64,000 bases of DNA from Myxococcus sp. RHSTA-1-4 (GTDB lineage Bacteria; Myxococcota; Myxococcia; Myxococcales; Myxococcaceae). A model generated the notes under the pieces. The model was not told the origin of the DNA and made no database searches. It was given only the letters and a program-made list of their open reading frames with translations. The number at the start of each line of letters is the position of its first letter. Positions within the stretch are counted from its first letter, which is position 1. The stretch covers positions 1-64,000 of the forward strand of contig NZ_JAIQDG010000012.1 of NCBI RefSeq assembly GCF_020037125.1, written 5' to 3'. Below are positions 17,967 to 28,983 of the stretch, piece by piece. The translations under genes were made by a program, and so were the position numbers.

Positions 17967-19562
17967 GTGAGGCGGCTCGCGGACCTCTATGAAGCGCTGG
18001 ACCAGACCACGTCCACCAACGCCAAGGTGGACGCACTGGTGCGCTACTTCAAGGAAGCGCCTCCCGAGGACGCGGCGTGGGCGCTGTACTTCCTCACGGG
18101 CCAGAAGCTGAAGCGGCTGCTCACCACGAAGCTGCTGGTGGGGTGGACGCAGGAGCTGACGGGCATCCCCGACTGGCTCTTCGCGGAGGTCTACGCCTCC
18201 GTGGGAGACCTGGCGGAGGTGATTGCCCTGCTGCTGGACGGCCTGGAGCGCCCGGCCCGGCCCGAGGAGCTGCCGCTGTCCGTCTGGCTGGAGCAGCGCC
18301 TGCTGCCCCTGCGCGATTTGGACGCCGCCGAGCAGCGCGAGCGGGTGGTGTCCTGGTGGAAGGCGATGCCCCGGCGGGAGCTGTTCCTGCTCAACAAGAT
18401 GCTCACCGGCGAGCTGCGCGTGGGCGTCTCCGCCACGCTGGTGATTCGCGCGGTGGCGCAGGTGGCGGGGCTGCCGCCGCCTGGCGTGGCGCACCGGCTG
18501 ATGGGGACGTGGACGCCCTCGCCGGGCTTCTTCAAGCAGCTCGTGTCACCGGACGTCTCGGATGGGGACCGCTCGCGGCCCTATCCCTTCTACCTGGCAT
18601 CACCGCTGGAGCAGGCGCCGGAGTCTTTGGGCAAGCTCGAGGACTGGCTGGTGGAGTGGAAGTGGGACGGAATCCGCGGCCAGCTCATCCGCCGGCAGGG
18701 CGGCGTGTACCTGTGGAGCCGCGGCGAGGAGCTCATCACCGAGCGCTTCCCCGAAATCACCGAGGCCGCCTCGGCGCTGCCGGAGGGCACAGTGCTGGAC
18801 GGCGAGGTGCTGGCATACGAGGACGGCAGGCCCCTGCCCTTCGCGCGGCTCCAGCGGCGCATCGGCCGGCAGAAGCTGACCCCCAAGGTGCTGGCGGAGG
18901 CCCCCGCGGCCTTCATCGCCTTTGACCTGCTGGAGCTGGGTGGGAAGGACGTGCGCGAGCTGCCCCTGCGCGAGCGGCGCGCGAAGCTGGAGGCGCTGCT
19001 GAAGGACAGGCCGCGCTTCCCCATCTCCCCCTCGGTGAAGGCGGGCGCGTGGGAGGAGCTGGCCCGGGTGCGGGGTGAGGCCCGGGAGCGCAACGTCGAG
19101 GGCTTCATGCTCAAGCGCCTCGAGTCGGCATACCTCACCGGGCGCAAGCGCGGCGACTGGTGGAAGTGGAAGATGGACCCGTTCACCGTGGACGCGGTGC
19201 TGCTCTATGCGCACCCGGGCCATGGCCGGCGCTCGTCGCTGTACACCGACTACACCTTCGCCGTGTGGAACGGGCAGGAGCTGCAGCCGGTGACGAAGGC
19301 GTACTCCGGCCTCACGGACGAGGAGATAGCCCGGCTGGACCGGTGGATTCGCGCGCACACCCGGGAGAAGTACGGGCCGGTGCGCTCGGTGGAGCCCGAG
19401 CAGGTCTTCGAGCTGCACTTCGAGGGCATCCAGGCCTCGCCGCGCCACAAGTCGGGCGTGGCGCTGCGATTCCCCCGCATCGCCCGCTGGCGCACGGACA
19501 AGAAGCCCCAGGACGCGGACACGCTGGACTCACTCAAGGAACTGCTCCATGCCCACAGGTAG
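17967..19562 (+). CDS. ATP-dependent DNA ligase (PP_1105-type, repair-associated)
   Basis: This 531-residue ligase has an N-terminal helical DNA-binding domain (residues about 1-200), an adenylation domain with the KxDG-type motif WKWDGIRGQLI carrying the AMP-accepting lysine, FDLLELGGKDVRELPL, EGFMLKR and WWKWKMDPFTVDAVL (motif V), then an OB fold. It seals nicks using ATP and belongs to the family found with the exonuclease TIGR04122, a helicase and PdeM. The helicase gene is absent here. It starts at GTG 17967. Confidence 0.9.
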   Translation: MRRLADLYEALDQTTSTNAKVDALVRYFKEAPPEDAAWALYFLTGQKLKRLLTTKLLVGWTQELTGIPDWLFAEVYASVGDLAEVIALLLDGLERPARPEELPLSVWLEQRLLPLRDLDAAEQRERVVSWWKAMPRRELFLLNKMLTGELRVGVSATLVIRAVAQVAGLPPPGVAHRLMGTWTPSPGFFKQLVSPDVSDGDRSRPYPFYLASPLEQAPESLGKLEDWLVEWKWDGIRGQLIRRQGGVYLWSRGEELITERFPEITEAASALPEGTVLDGEVLAYEDGRPLPFARLQRRIGRQKLTPKVLAEAPAAFIAFDLLELGGKDVRELPLRERRAKLEALLKDRPRFPISPSVKAGAWEELARVRGEARERNVEGFMLKRLESAYLTGRKRGDWWKWKMDPFTVDAVLLYAHPGHGRRSSLYTDYTFAVWNGQELQPVTKAYSGLTDEEIARLDRWIRAHTREKYGPVRSVEPEQVFELHFEGIQASPRHKSGVALRFPRIARWRTDKKPQDADTLDSLKELLHAHR

Positions 19563-19989
19563 GTCGCGCTCGCTGCGGGCGCAGCTTGCCGCCCGGCGAA
19601 AGGCCCTGCGCTCCAACAACGAGGGAGGCGGCACGCCCGCCCTGCTGGAGCCGCCCGCGAAGAAACACCGTGCGGTGAGGCGCCGTCGCCGGGCCGCCGA
19701 GGCCACCGGACCGGAGACGACCGGCACACCCACCCACCTGGACGAGGGCCCCTTCCGTTTCGCCCACCACCCGGAGCCCGCTCCCGGCCGCTACGTGTGG
19801 GCGGGACACCTCCATCCCACGGTGCGCCTGTCCGGGGGTGGAGACCGGCTCCGCCTCCCCTGCTTCCATGTGGGCCGCGGCGTGGGTGTACTGCCGGCCT
19901 TCAGCGCCTTCACCGGCGGGCACGACGTCTCCCGCCGCCCCGGCGAGCGCGTCTTCGCCATCGCCGACCCCGCAGTGGTCGAGGTGTAG
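19549..19989 (+). CDS. PdeM-like phosphoesterase C-terminal half with a basic N-terminus (chimera or remnant)
   Basis: This 146-residue frame overlaps the ligase stop and has a fair ribosome-binding site. From about residue 67 it reads EGPFRFAHHPEPAPGRYVW, GHLHPTVRLSGGG, RLRLPCFHVGRGVGVLPAFS, FTGGH and VFAIADPAVVEV. This is a good match to the C-terminal half of PdeM (TIGR04123), the phosphoesterase of ligase-associated repair clusters. The N-terminal metal-binding motifs of that family (DxHxG, GDxxH, GNHD) are missing. They are replaced by about 66 arginine- and lysine-rich residues that look unstructured. It may be a deletion remnant that kept an in-frame start, or a new non-catalytic basic protein. 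Confidence 0.55.
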   Translation: MPTGRSRSLRAQLAARRKALRSNNEGGGTPALLEPPAKKHRAVRRRRRAAEATGPETTGTPTHLDEGPFRFAHHPEPAPGRYVWAGHLHPTVRLSGGGDRLRLPCFHVGRGVGVLPAFSAFTGGHDVSRRPGERVFAIADPAVVEV

Positions 19990-19990
19990 G

Positions 19991-20356
19991 ATGAGCACCG
20001 CCAAGCGCCGCCGCATCCTGGGCATCATCGCCACGGACAACACCTTCGAGCGCACCGAGCACCGGGGCCGCGAGGCGTGGCTCGGCAAGTGCCTCCACTG
20101 CAACGCGCACCTGCTGGTGGGGCTGGACGGCGAGCCCATCAGCCGCGCCACCATCGAGCACATCGTCCCGCAGACGGCGGGTGGCACGGACGACCCGGCC
20201 AACCTCGGCCTGGCCTGCGCCCGCTGCAACCAGGGCAAGGGCAGCCGGCATGACCCCCACTATCACCGCGACGCGCGCGTCCGGGAGCTGGTGGAGCGGC
20301 TGTTGGCCCGCCGCCGCGAGCGCTGGCGCGAGCCCGAGGATGAGGACTCGGAGTGA
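19991..20356 (+). CDS. HNH endonuclease
   Basis: This 121-residue protein has a clear HNH core: a zinc-knuckle CLHCNAHL, then IEHIVPQTAGGTDDPANLGLACARCNQGKG with the second cysteine pair, and a basic arginine-rich tail. It starts at ATG 19991, immediately after the PdeM-like gene, with a GAGGTGTAGG ribosome-binding site. Its place at the end of a DNA-ligase/exonuclease cassette suggests a role in DNA processing; the target is unknown. Confidence 0.8.
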   Translation: MSTAKRRRILGIIATDNTFERTEHRGREAWLGKCLHCNAHLLVGLDGEPISRATIEHIVPQTAGGTDDPANLGLACARCNQGKGSRHDPHYHRDARVRELVERLLARRRERWREPEDEDSE

Positions 20357-20857
20357 GCCCCCTCGCCGCTGATGGCTGGATTTACTTCCTCTGTCGCGGC
20401 CTGTAGCACGCGTCCAGCTCCGTACGCGGGGTGCGTCCGGAGGCGCGGGCCGCGCCTCCTGGGAGCCGCTGATCTCCTCCGGGGCGCGTGTCTCAAACGT
20501 CCCTTCCTTCCGCCAGAAGAGAGATTCATCCGCGCCCACCCGCGACTTTCCGCCATCGGGCGCGAAAATGGTATCCGACTGCCGCAACATCAGAATGGTT
20601 GACACTGCCGTGTCGATGCCCGATGGTCCCGCGCCGCGTCAGGGCTGGGAGATTTCGGAGGGCCCCGCCCGCGGCATTCTCATAGAGGTTTCGTTGGACG
20701 TGACTGCTTCGGATTCCGCGCGCCAGGAGCCGCCGCCCGCCCGCCCCATCGGGGCCGGGATCGCCCTCCCGCTCCCCGCGCCCGGCCACGTCCGCGCCTC
20801 TCTTCTGAGCCTTCCCGTCACTGTTGTCGTTGAAGCCCCCTTGCCCATGGTCCTGGT
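20357..20857. other. Intergenic stretch before the respiratory operon
   Basis: About 500 bases without a convincing gene. The frames open here are short and have no recognisable features. The promoter of the downstream act-cox operon should lie in it: a perfect TTGACA is at 20599-20604, but the sequence 16 to 18 bases further (GATGGT region) is a poor -10, so the promoter call is weak. No riboswitch or RNA gene was recognised. Confidence 0.4.
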
Positions 20858-21520
20858 ATGAGTGGCCCTCTCTTCCCACGCTGGACGAACACGGTGTCGC
20901 GGCTGTCCGCCGCGGCGCTCCTCGCCGTGCCCGCCATCGGCATTGGCGGCCTCATGGCCTACGTACGCTCGCCGTACGTCACCAACCAGCAGATGCCCTA
21001 CGAACAGCCGATTGAGTTCGACCACCGCCACCACGCGGGTGACGAGCAGATCGACTGCCGGTACTGCCACTGGACGGTGGAAGACTCGCCTTCGGCGGGC
21101 ATCCCCTCCACCACGGTGTGCATGTCCTGCCACGCGCAGGTCTGGAACAAGAGCCCGTACCTCGTCGAGGTGCGCAAGGCCTTCTTCGCGGACCAGCCCA
21201 TCCCCTGGGTGCGCGTCCACAACCTGCCGGACTTCGTCTACTTCAATCACGCCATCCACGTGAACAAGGGCGTGGGCTGCGCCACCTGCCACGGCCGCAT
21301 CGACCAGATGGGCGCCGTCGAGCAGCACGCGCCGCTGACCATGGCCTGGTGCCTGGATTGCCACCGCAATCCCGAGCCCAACCTCCGTCCGGCCGAGTTC
21401 ATCACCTCGATGACCTGGGTTCCGCCCTCTGACGCCGCCGAGGCCGCCGCGCTCGGCAAGAAGCTGGCGGAAGAGTACGACGTCCACTCGCGCACGAGCT
21501 GCTCCACATGCCACCGATGA
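20858..21520 (+). CDS. actA: Alternative Complex III subunit A, pentaheme cytochrome c
   Basis: This 220-residue protein has an N-terminal membrane anchor (residues about 15-38) and five CXXCH heme sites: CRYCH, CMSCH, CATCH, CLDCH and CSTCH. This matches ActA of Alternative Complex III, a quinol:electron-acceptor oxidoreductase that replaces the bc1 complex. It faces the periplasm and passes electrons to soluble or oxidase-linked cytochrome c. It is the first gene of a 12.8-kb operon, and its stop overlaps the actB start. Confidence 0.92.
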   Translation: MSGPLFPRWTNTVSRLSAAALLAVPAIGIGGLMAYVRSPYVTNQQMPYEQPIEFDHRHHAGDEQIDCRYCHWTVEDSPSAGIPSTTVCMSCHAQVWNKSPYLVEVRKAFFADQPIPWVRVHNLPDFVYFNHAIHVNKGVGCATCHGRIDQMGAVEQHAPLTMAWCLDCHRNPEPNLRPAEFITSMTWVPPSDAAEAAALGKKLAEEYDVHSRTSCSTCHR

Positions 21521-24500
21521 ACACGAAGCGCGACGGCGCCCCGTCGCAGGACACCTCTTCCTTCGCGCTCCCGGTCGTGTCGGACCGGCCCGCCGCCTCG
21601 GCTGACGCCGTGGGCGAGGCACTGGAGCACGCCGCCGCCAACGCCTCCCCCACCGAGCCCGGCTACGGCCGCGGCTACTGGCGGAGCCTCGAGGAGAAGC
21701 TCGGCACCTCCGAGTACCTGGAGGAGACGCGCCCCGAGTTCCCCGCGGGCGCGGACCTGCCCCCCTCCGGCGTGGCCCGCCGCGAGTTCATGCAGCTGCT
21801 GGGCGCCTCGATGGCCCTGGCCGGCGCCACGGCGTGCAGCACCCGTCCCTCGGACGAGCGCATCCTGCCGTACACCAAGACGCCGCCCGAGGTCACTCCG
21901 GGCAACCCGCTGCACTACGCGTCCGGCATGACGCTGGCCGGCCACACCTCCGGTCTGCTCATCACCGCCCGCGAGGGTCGCCCCATCAAGATCGAGGGCA
22001 ACCCCCAGCACCCCGTCAACCAGGGCGCCGCCGGCCCCTGGGAGCAGGCGTTCCTGCTGTCGCTCTATGACCCGAACCGCGCCCGCGTGCTGCGGCAGGG
22101 CAAGAGCCCGCGCGCCCTGCGCGTGCTGGCCGAGGACGTCTCCGCCCTGGTGAGCAAGGCCGCCGCCGCGGACGGTGGCGCCCGCCTGCGCTTCCTCGGC
22201 GAGCCCACCAACTCGCCGCTGATGGGCGACCTGCGCAACCGCATCCTGAAGAAGCTGCCCAACGCGCGCTTCTACAGCTACACGGCGATGACGCAGGACG
22301 CGGAGTCCGAGGCCACCCGCGCCCTCTTCGGCGGCCAGGCCGTCTCCGCCGTCTACGACTTCTCCAAGGCGGACGTCGTCCTGTCGCTGGACGCGGACTT
22401 CCTGGAGAGCCGCCCGGCGAACCTGGCCTACGCGCGCCAGTTCGCGGACCGCCGCGACCCGAAGAACGGCCCGCTCAACCGCCTCTACGTCGCCGAGGCC
22501 CGCTACTCCGTCACCGGCGGCATGGCGGACCACCGCCTGCGCGTGAAGTCGGCCGAGGTGCTCGCCGTCGCCGCCGCCGTGGCCCAGGCCATCGGTGGCC
22601 CCGCCGCCTCGCTGGCGGGCGCGGCCTCCGCCAAGGCGCAGCTCCGCGGTGACCTCAACGCCTGGGTGCAGGCCGTCGTCGCCGACCTGCGCGCCGCGAA
22701 CCCCGGCCGCACGCTGGTGGTCGCCGGTGAGCGTCAGCCGGCCGCGGTCCACGCCCTGGCCCACGCCATCAACGCCGCGCTCGGCGCCGCGGGCTCCACC
22801 GTCCGCTACGTGCAGGCCCCCATCGCGGAGCCCACCGGCCTGAGCCAGGTGCGCGCCCTCGTGGAGGACATCAAGGCCGGCCGCGTGGACACGCTGGTCA
22901 TCACCAGCTGGAACCCGCTGTACTCCCTGCCGGGCGACACGGGCCTGGCGGAGCTGCTGGACCCGGCGAAGAACCCCAACCGCACGAAGATGTCCGTGCT
23001 CTACACGGGCCTCTACGAGGACGAGACCAGCCAGTTCGTGGACTGGTTCGTTCCCGCGGCGCACCCGCTCGAGACGTGGAGCGACGGCCGCGCGGTGGAC
23101 GGCACGGTGGCCATTGCCCAGCCGCTCATCCAGCCGCTCTTCAACGGCGTGCCGGAGTCCGAGCTGCTGGCGATGTTCCTCGACGAGCCGTACCGCCCCG
23201 CCTACCAGCTCCTGCGCGAGTACTGGCAGGGCCAGGCTGCCGGGACGGCCACGACGGCCGGCGGCGCGAGCGACTTCGAGTCCCGCTGGGAAGTGTGGGT
23301 GTCCGAGGGCATCGTCGCCGGCACCGCGTCCCCCGCCGCCACGGCCACGCCGGACTTCGGCGCCGCCAGCGCCCTGGTGACGGGCTACACGCCGCCGGCC
23401 GCGGGTGAGCTCGAGCTGAACTTCGTCCACGACTACAAGGTCTTCGACGGCCGCTTCGCCAACAACGCGTGGCTCCAGGAGCTGCCGGACCTCATCACCA
23501 AGATGGTCTGGGACAACGCCGCCCTGGTGAGCCCGAAGACGGCCCAGGACAAGGGCCTGGAGCCGGGCAGCCTGGCCGAGCTGAGCTACGGCGGCCAGAA
23601 GCTGACGGTGCCGGTGTGGGTGACGCCGGGCCTGGCGGACGACACCGTCACGGTGGCGCTGGGCTACGGCCGCAGCGGCCTGCACGAGTCGGTGGCCAAG
23701 GGCGTGGGCTTCAACGCCAACGTCCTGCGCCGCGCCGCGGCCCCCTGGTTCGACGGCGGCGCCACGCTGACCAAGGCGCGCGGCAGCCACAAGTTCAGCC
23801 TCACCCAGACGCACTGGCGCATGGAAGGCCGCCCGGTGGCGCTGGACATGCCCATCAGCGAGCTGACCAGGCCCTCCGTGGAGACGCAGCACGTCCTCCA
23901 CCGCGTCCAGGGCGAGCTGAAGCCCACCATCCACGACAACCTGCCCGACTTCGACTACAGCAACGGCTACAAGTGGGGCATGGCCATCGACCTGTCCCGC
24001 TGCACCGGCTGCAGCGCGTGCGTGGTGGCCTGCCAGGCGGAGAACAACATCCCCGTCGTGGGCAAGGAGCAGGTCGCCCGCAGCCGTGAGATGCAGTGGC
24101 TGCGCATCGACCGGTACTTCGAGGGTCCCGAGAGCGACCCGAAGATGGTCATGCAGCCTGTCATGTGCGTGCACTGCGAGAAGGCCCCCTGCGAGTACGT
24201 GTGCCCGGTGAACGCCACCGTGCACTCGGACGAGGGCCTGAACGACATGGTGTACAACCGCTGCGTCGGCACCCGGTACTGCTCCAACAACTGCCCGTAC
24301 AAGGTGCGCCGCTTCAACTACCTGCACTACACGGCGGACAAGACCTCCACCGAGAAGATGCTGATGAACCCGGACGTCACGGTCCGCAACCGCGGCGTGA
24401 TGGAGAAGTGCACGTACTGCGTCCAGCGCATCGAGCGCGTGCGCATCAACGCCCGGGTGGAGAAGCGCCTCATCCAGGAGAAGGAGCTGATGACGGCCTG

Positions 24501-24711
24501 CCAGCAGACCTGCCCCACGCAGGCCATCGTCTTCGGCTCCCTCAACGACAAGCAGCAGCGCGTCACCCAGCTTCACGAGGACGAGCGCGCCTACAAGCTG
24601 CTCCACGAGCTGGGCACCCGCCCCCGCACCGCGCACCTCATCCGCGTGCGTAACCCCAACCCCGCCCTCGAGCCCGCGAAGTCCGCCGCGGCGACCGAAG
24701 GGAGCCACTAG
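21517..24711 (+). CDS. actB: Alternative Complex III subunit B (MopB-like plus iron-sulfur)
   Basis: A protein of about 1064 residues. A twin-arginine-type segment, [17 protein letters not shown], lies near residue 88. The central part resembles molybdopterin oxidoreductases but lacks cofactor ligation, as is known for ActB. The C-terminal third carries ferredoxin-type cysteine clusters: [51 protein letters not shown] and CQQTCPTQA. These wire the complex between quinol oxidation and ActA. I choose ATG 21517, which overlaps the actA stop (ATGA); ATG 21508 is the alternative. Confidence 0.93.
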   Translation: MNTKRDGAPSQDTSSFALPVVSDRPAASADAVGEALEHAAANASPTEPGYGRGYWRSLEEKLGTSEYLEETRPEFPAGADLPPSGVARREFMQLLGASMALAGATACSTRPSDERILPYTKTPPEVTPGNPLHYASGMTLAGHTSGLLITAREGRPIKIEGNPQHPVNQGAAGPWEQAFLLSLYDPNRARVLRQGKSPRALRVLAEDVSALVSKAAAADGGARLRFLGEPTNSPLMGDLRNRILKKLPNARFYSYTAMTQDAESEATRALFGGQAVSAVYDFSKADVVLSLDADFLESRPANLAYARQFADRRDPKNGPLNRLYVAEARYSVTGGMADHRLRVKSAEVLAVAAAVAQAIGGPAASLAGAASAKAQLRGDLNAWVQAVVADLRAANPGRTLVVAGERQPAAVHALAHAINAALGAAGSTVRYVQAPIAEPTGLSQVRALVEDIKAGRVDTLVITSWNPLYSLPGDTGLAELLDPAKNPNRTKMSVLYTGLYEDETSQFVDWFVPAAHPLETWSDGRAVDGTVAIAQPLIQPLFNGVPESELLAMFLDEPYRPAYQLLREYWQGQAAGTATTAGGASDFESRWEVWVSEGIVAGTASPAATATPDFGAASALVTGYTPPAAGELELNFVHDYKVFDGRFANNAWLQELPDLITKMVWDNAALVSPKTAQDKGLEPGSLAELSYGGQKLTVPVWVTPGLADDTVTVALGYGRSGLHESVAKGVGFNANVLRRAAAPWFDGGATLTKARGSHKFSLTQTHWRMEGRPVALDMPISELTRPSVETQHVLHRVQGELKPTIHDNLPDFDYSNGYKWGMAIDLSRCTGCSACVVACQAENNIPVVGKEQVARSREMQWLRIDRYFEGPESDPKMVMQPVMCVHCEKAPCEYVCPVNATVHSDEGLNDMVYNRCVGTRYCSNNCPYKVRRFNYLHYTADKTSTEKMLMNPDVTVRNRGVMEKCTYCVQRIERVRINARVEKRLIQEKELMTACQQTCPTQAIVFGSLNDKQQRVTQLHEDERAYKLLHELGTRPRTAHLIRVRNPNPALEPAKSAAATEGSH

Positions 24712-24713
24712 TC

Positions 24714-26135
<1,422 letters not shown>

Positions 26136-26139
26136 AGCC

Positions 26140-26691
26140 ATGGCCGCTGCCACCACCACCCTCTATTCCTGGGTCCTGGCCGAGTTCGCGACGCCGGACG
26201 CCCTCGTGTCCGCCACCCGCCAGATGCGGGAGAAGGGCTTCGAGGGAATGGACACCTACTCTCCGTACCCGCTGCACGGCGGCTCGGAGGCCCTGGGCCT
26301 GCCCCCCTCGCGCGTGCCGTTCATCGCGCTGGGCGGCGGCCTCACCGGCCTCGCGACGGCGCTCGCCATGCAGACGTGGATGAACACCATCGACTACCCG
26401 CTCAACATCGGCGGCCGCCCGCTGATGTCGCTGCCCGCGTGGGTGCCGATTACGTTCGAGCTGAGCGTGCTGTTCGCCGCGTTCGGCATCTTCTTCGGCC
26501 TGCTGGCGCTCAGCCGGCTGCCGCAGCCGTATCACCCCGTCTTCGAGTCCGACGCCTTCCGCAGCGCGTCCACGCACGGCTACTGGCTGAGCGTGCCGCA
26601 TGCGACGGGCCAGGACGCCACCACCGTCATGGATCAGCTCAAGGCCCTGGGCGCCACCCAGGTGACCGTCGTCACGGGAGAGAAGGAATGA
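26140..26691 (+). CDS. actD: Alternative Complex III subunit D (DUF3341)
   Basis: This 183-residue protein has a cytoplasmic N-terminal domain (MAAATTTLYSWVLAEFATPD, REKGFEGMDTYSPYPLHG) and two transmembrane helices in the middle (PFIALGGGLTGLATALAMQ and PITFELSVLFAAFGIFFGL), as in ActD. The ATG at 26140 is preferred to an upstream start that would overlap actC. Its end overlaps the actE start (ATGA). Confidence 0.88.
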   Translation: MAAATTTLYSWVLAEFATPDALVSATRQMREKGFEGMDTYSPYPLHGGSEALGLPPSRVPFIALGGGLTGLATALAMQTWMNTIDYPLNIGGRPLMSLPAWVPITFELSVLFAAFGIFFGLLALSRLPQPYHPVFESDAFRSASTHGYWLSVPHATGQDATTVMDQLKALGATQVTVVTGEKE

Positions 26692-27254
26692 GGTGGCTCA
26701 TCCCCGCCGCCGGGCTCGTCGCGCTCACGGGCTGCGACGTTTCCTCCGAGTTCCTCCAGCGCATGGAGGCCCAGGCCAAGTACGAGTACTACGAGGCGTC
26801 CGACTTCTGGGCGGACGGCCGCGCCATGCGCACGCCCCCCGAGGGCACCGTGCCGCGGGAGCGCCCGGTGGGCAACCCCGGCATCTCCACCGGCCGCGCC
26901 AACGGCCAGCTCGTCAGCAACATCCCCGTCGAGGTGGACAAGGCGCTGCTGACCCTCGGTCAGAAGAAGTACAACATCGTCTGCTCGCAGTGCCATGGCG
27001 TGCTCGGCGACGGCAACAGCATCGTCGCGGAGAACATGTCGCTGCGCCTGCCGCCGTCCCTGCTGGAGCTGCAGGGCAAGCCGGCCGGTCACTTCTATGC
27101 CGCCATCAACGAGGGCTACGGCGTGATGCCGTCGTTCTCGGGTGAGCTGAACACGCGCGAGCGCTGGGCCGTGGTCGCCTACGTGCGCGCCCTCCAGGCG
27201 GCCCGCAACACGCGCACGGACGGGCAGCAGCCCGTTCCGCAGGAGAACCGATGA
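26688..27254 (+). CDS. actE: Alternative Complex III subunit E, monoheme cytochrome c lipoprotein
   Basis: This 188-residue protein starts with a lipoprotein signal peptide ending in the lipobox LTGC (lipid-attached C16). One CSQCH heme site lies near residue 105, with the likely methionine ligand in GYGVMPSF, as in class I cytochromes c and in ActE. It would be lipid-anchored on the periplasmic side. Overlapping start and stop codons join it to actD and actF. Confidence 0.9.
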   Translation: MRWLIPAAGLVALTGCDVSSEFLQRMEAQAKYEYYEASDFWADGRAMRTPPEGTVPRERPVGNPGISTGRANGQLVSNIPVEVDKALLTLGQKKYNIVCSQCHGVLGDGNSIVAENMSLRLPPSLLELQGKPAGHFYAAINEGYGVMPSFSGELNTRERWAVVAYVRALQAARNTRTDGQQPVPQENR

Positions 27255-28480
27255 GTCCCCCCGTCACCACCGCGCGCCTGTCCGACCTGGGGCGCTACAC
27301 CGCAACCCCGAAGCTGATGGTGCCGGCCTTCGGCCTCGGCGCCCTGGGCCTGCTGGCCACCCTGGCGGGCTACTTCACCGGCGCCACCGGCCAGGCCGCG
27401 CACAGCTACCTCATCGCCTTCGCCTACTGGCTGGGCATCAGCGTGGCCTTCCTCATCATGGTGGCCATCTTCCACACGGCCAAGGCGAAGTGGCTCATCG
27501 TCCTGCGCCGCACCATGGAGACGGGCGCCGCCTCGGTGGTCATCTTCATCCCGCTCTTCGTCGTGCTGCTCCTCATGACGAAGGACCTCTACCCCTGGTG
27601 GCCGGGCTCGCCGCTGGCGGCCCACATCACCGGGCTGGAGGCCGAGCACCTGTCCCACAAGCAGCACGGCTACCTGAACCCGACCTTCTTCTACATCCGT
27701 CAGGCCATCTACTTCGCGGTATGGGCGTTTGTCGCCTGGCGCCTGCGCTCGTGGAGCCTGAAGCAGGACGAGACGGGGGAGCTGGACCTCACGGTGAAGC
27801 AGCGGCGCTTCTCGCCCGGCTCTCTGCCGTTCCTTGCGCTCACCATCACCTTCGCTTCTTTCGACTGGCTGATGAGCCTCACGCCGCTGTGGCAGTCCAC
27901 CATCTTCGGCGTCTATTACTTCGCCGGAAGCTTCCTGGCCGCCTTCTGCATCCTGACGCTCACCACCGTCAACGCCACGGGGGCCAACCTCTACGGCAGC
28001 GTCGTGAAGCTGGACCACTTCCACAACCTGGGCAAGCTGATGCTCGCCTTCACCGCGTTCTGGGCCTACATCGCCTTCTCCCAGTTCCTGCTGGTGTGGA
28101 TTGCCAACATCCCTGAAGAGGCGCCCTGGTACGGCCTGCGCATCTTCGGCTCGTGGCGGCCGCTGTCCATTGCCCTGTTCTTCCTGCACTTCGTGCTGCC
28201 CTTCTTCACGCTGCTGTCGCGCAACCTGAAGCTGCAGCCGCGCAAGCTGGCGGTGGTGGCCGTCTACATCCTCGTCATCCACGCGGTGGACCTGTACTGG
28301 CTGGTGTGGCCGGCGCTGACGGGCACCGAGGGCCCCACCTTCCACTGGACGCTGGTGACGGCGTTCATCGGCGTGGGCGGCATCTCCGTGGGCTTCGCGC
28401 TGATGCAGGCCCGCAACCGCTTCACGCTCCCGGTGAAGGACCCCTACATCGCCGAGTCCCTGAGGTACGTGCAGCCATGA
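27251..28480 (+). CDS. actF: Alternative Complex III subunit F (NrfD-like)
   Basis: A 409-residue membrane protein with about ten transmembrane helices, paralogous to ActC and of the NrfD family. Characteristic segments are LTITFASFDWLMSLTPLWQS, TIFGVYYFAGSFLAAFCIL, FWAYIAFSQFLLVWIANIPE and LPFFTLLSRNLK. Starts at an ATG overlapping the actE stop. It completes the membrane core of the complex. Confidence 0.92.
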   Translation: MSPPVTTARLSDLGRYTATPKLMVPAFGLGALGLLATLAGYFTGATGQAAHSYLIAFAYWLGISVAFLIMVAIFHTAKAKWLIVLRRTMETGAASVVIFIPLFVVLLLMTKDLYPWWPGSPLAAHITGLEAEHLSHKQHGYLNPTFFYIRQAIYFAVWAFVAWRLRSWSLKQDETGELDLTVKQRRFSPGSLPFLALTITFASFDWLMSLTPLWQSTIFGVYYFAGSFLAAFCILTLTTVNATGANLYGSVVKLDHFHNLGKLMLAFTAFWAYIAFSQFLLVWIANIPEEAPWYGLRIFGSWRPLSIALFFLHFVLPFFTLLSRNLKLQPRKLAVVAVYILVIHAVDLYWLVWPALTGTEGPTFHWTLVTAFIGVGGISVGFALMQARNRFTLPVKDPYIAESLRYVQP

Positions 28481-28947
28481 AGAAGACCCAGTCGGAGTAC
28501 GAGTCGCGGGTCATCGTCGGTCCGCATGGCGTGGCCGCCGAGGAAGACCACCTTGTCATGGGCAAGGTGGTGGGCATCGGCGTGGGCGCGCTGGTCATCT
28601 TCGTGGCCGGCATGGTCTGGGCCTGGCGCATCCAGGTGCGGACCATGGCGGAGATGCAGCCGGACGGGCCGCCTCCCCGGCCCGCGGCCATGGGCCAGTA
28701 CGAGATTGGCATCGTCAACCAGCGCATCTTCGAGCAGGACTGGCACGCGGTGGACAAGATTGGCGGCCAGCAGCAGGCGCTCGGCGCCGGCTGGGGCGAC
28801 CAGCCCGGCGTGAAGGCGCACCCCAAGCTCGACGAGGCCATGGAGCGCGTCATCAACGAGGCGCGCACCCCGCCCCCGCCCCCGGCTCCGGCGCCTGCCC
28901 CGGAGACGGCCCCGGCGCCGGGCACCCCTGCGTCACCGAGGCAGTAG
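28477..28947 (+). CDS. Small single-helix membrane protein of the ACIII operon
   Basis: This 156-residue protein has one membrane helix (residues about 28-50, VVGIGVGALVIFVAGMVWAW), an extracytoplasmic part with IGIVNQRIFEQDWHAVDKIG, and a proline/alanine-rich C-terminus. Its start overlaps actF and it sits where an extra small subunit is found in other ACIII operons, so an accessory or ActG-like role is likely. I do not recognise a catalytic motif. Confidence 0.7.
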   Translation: MKKTQSEYESRVIVGPHGVAAEEDHLVMGKVVGIGVGALVIFVAGMVWAWRIQVRTMAEMQPDGPPPRPAAMGQYEIGIVNQRIFEQDWHAVDKIGGQQQALGAGWGDQPGVKAHPKLDEAMERVINEARTPPPPPAPAPAPETAPAPGTPASPRQ

Positions 28948-28983
28948 CTTCCGCCCTCCCCCTGGCGTAAGAGCCGTCCTGCA

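Noticed and set aside
21247-24708. Very long minus-strand frame (about 1150 codons) opposite actB
   Set aside because: High GC creates long antisense frames. It is rich in valine, glycine, histidine and arginine without any motif, while the plus strand encodes a clear ActB.
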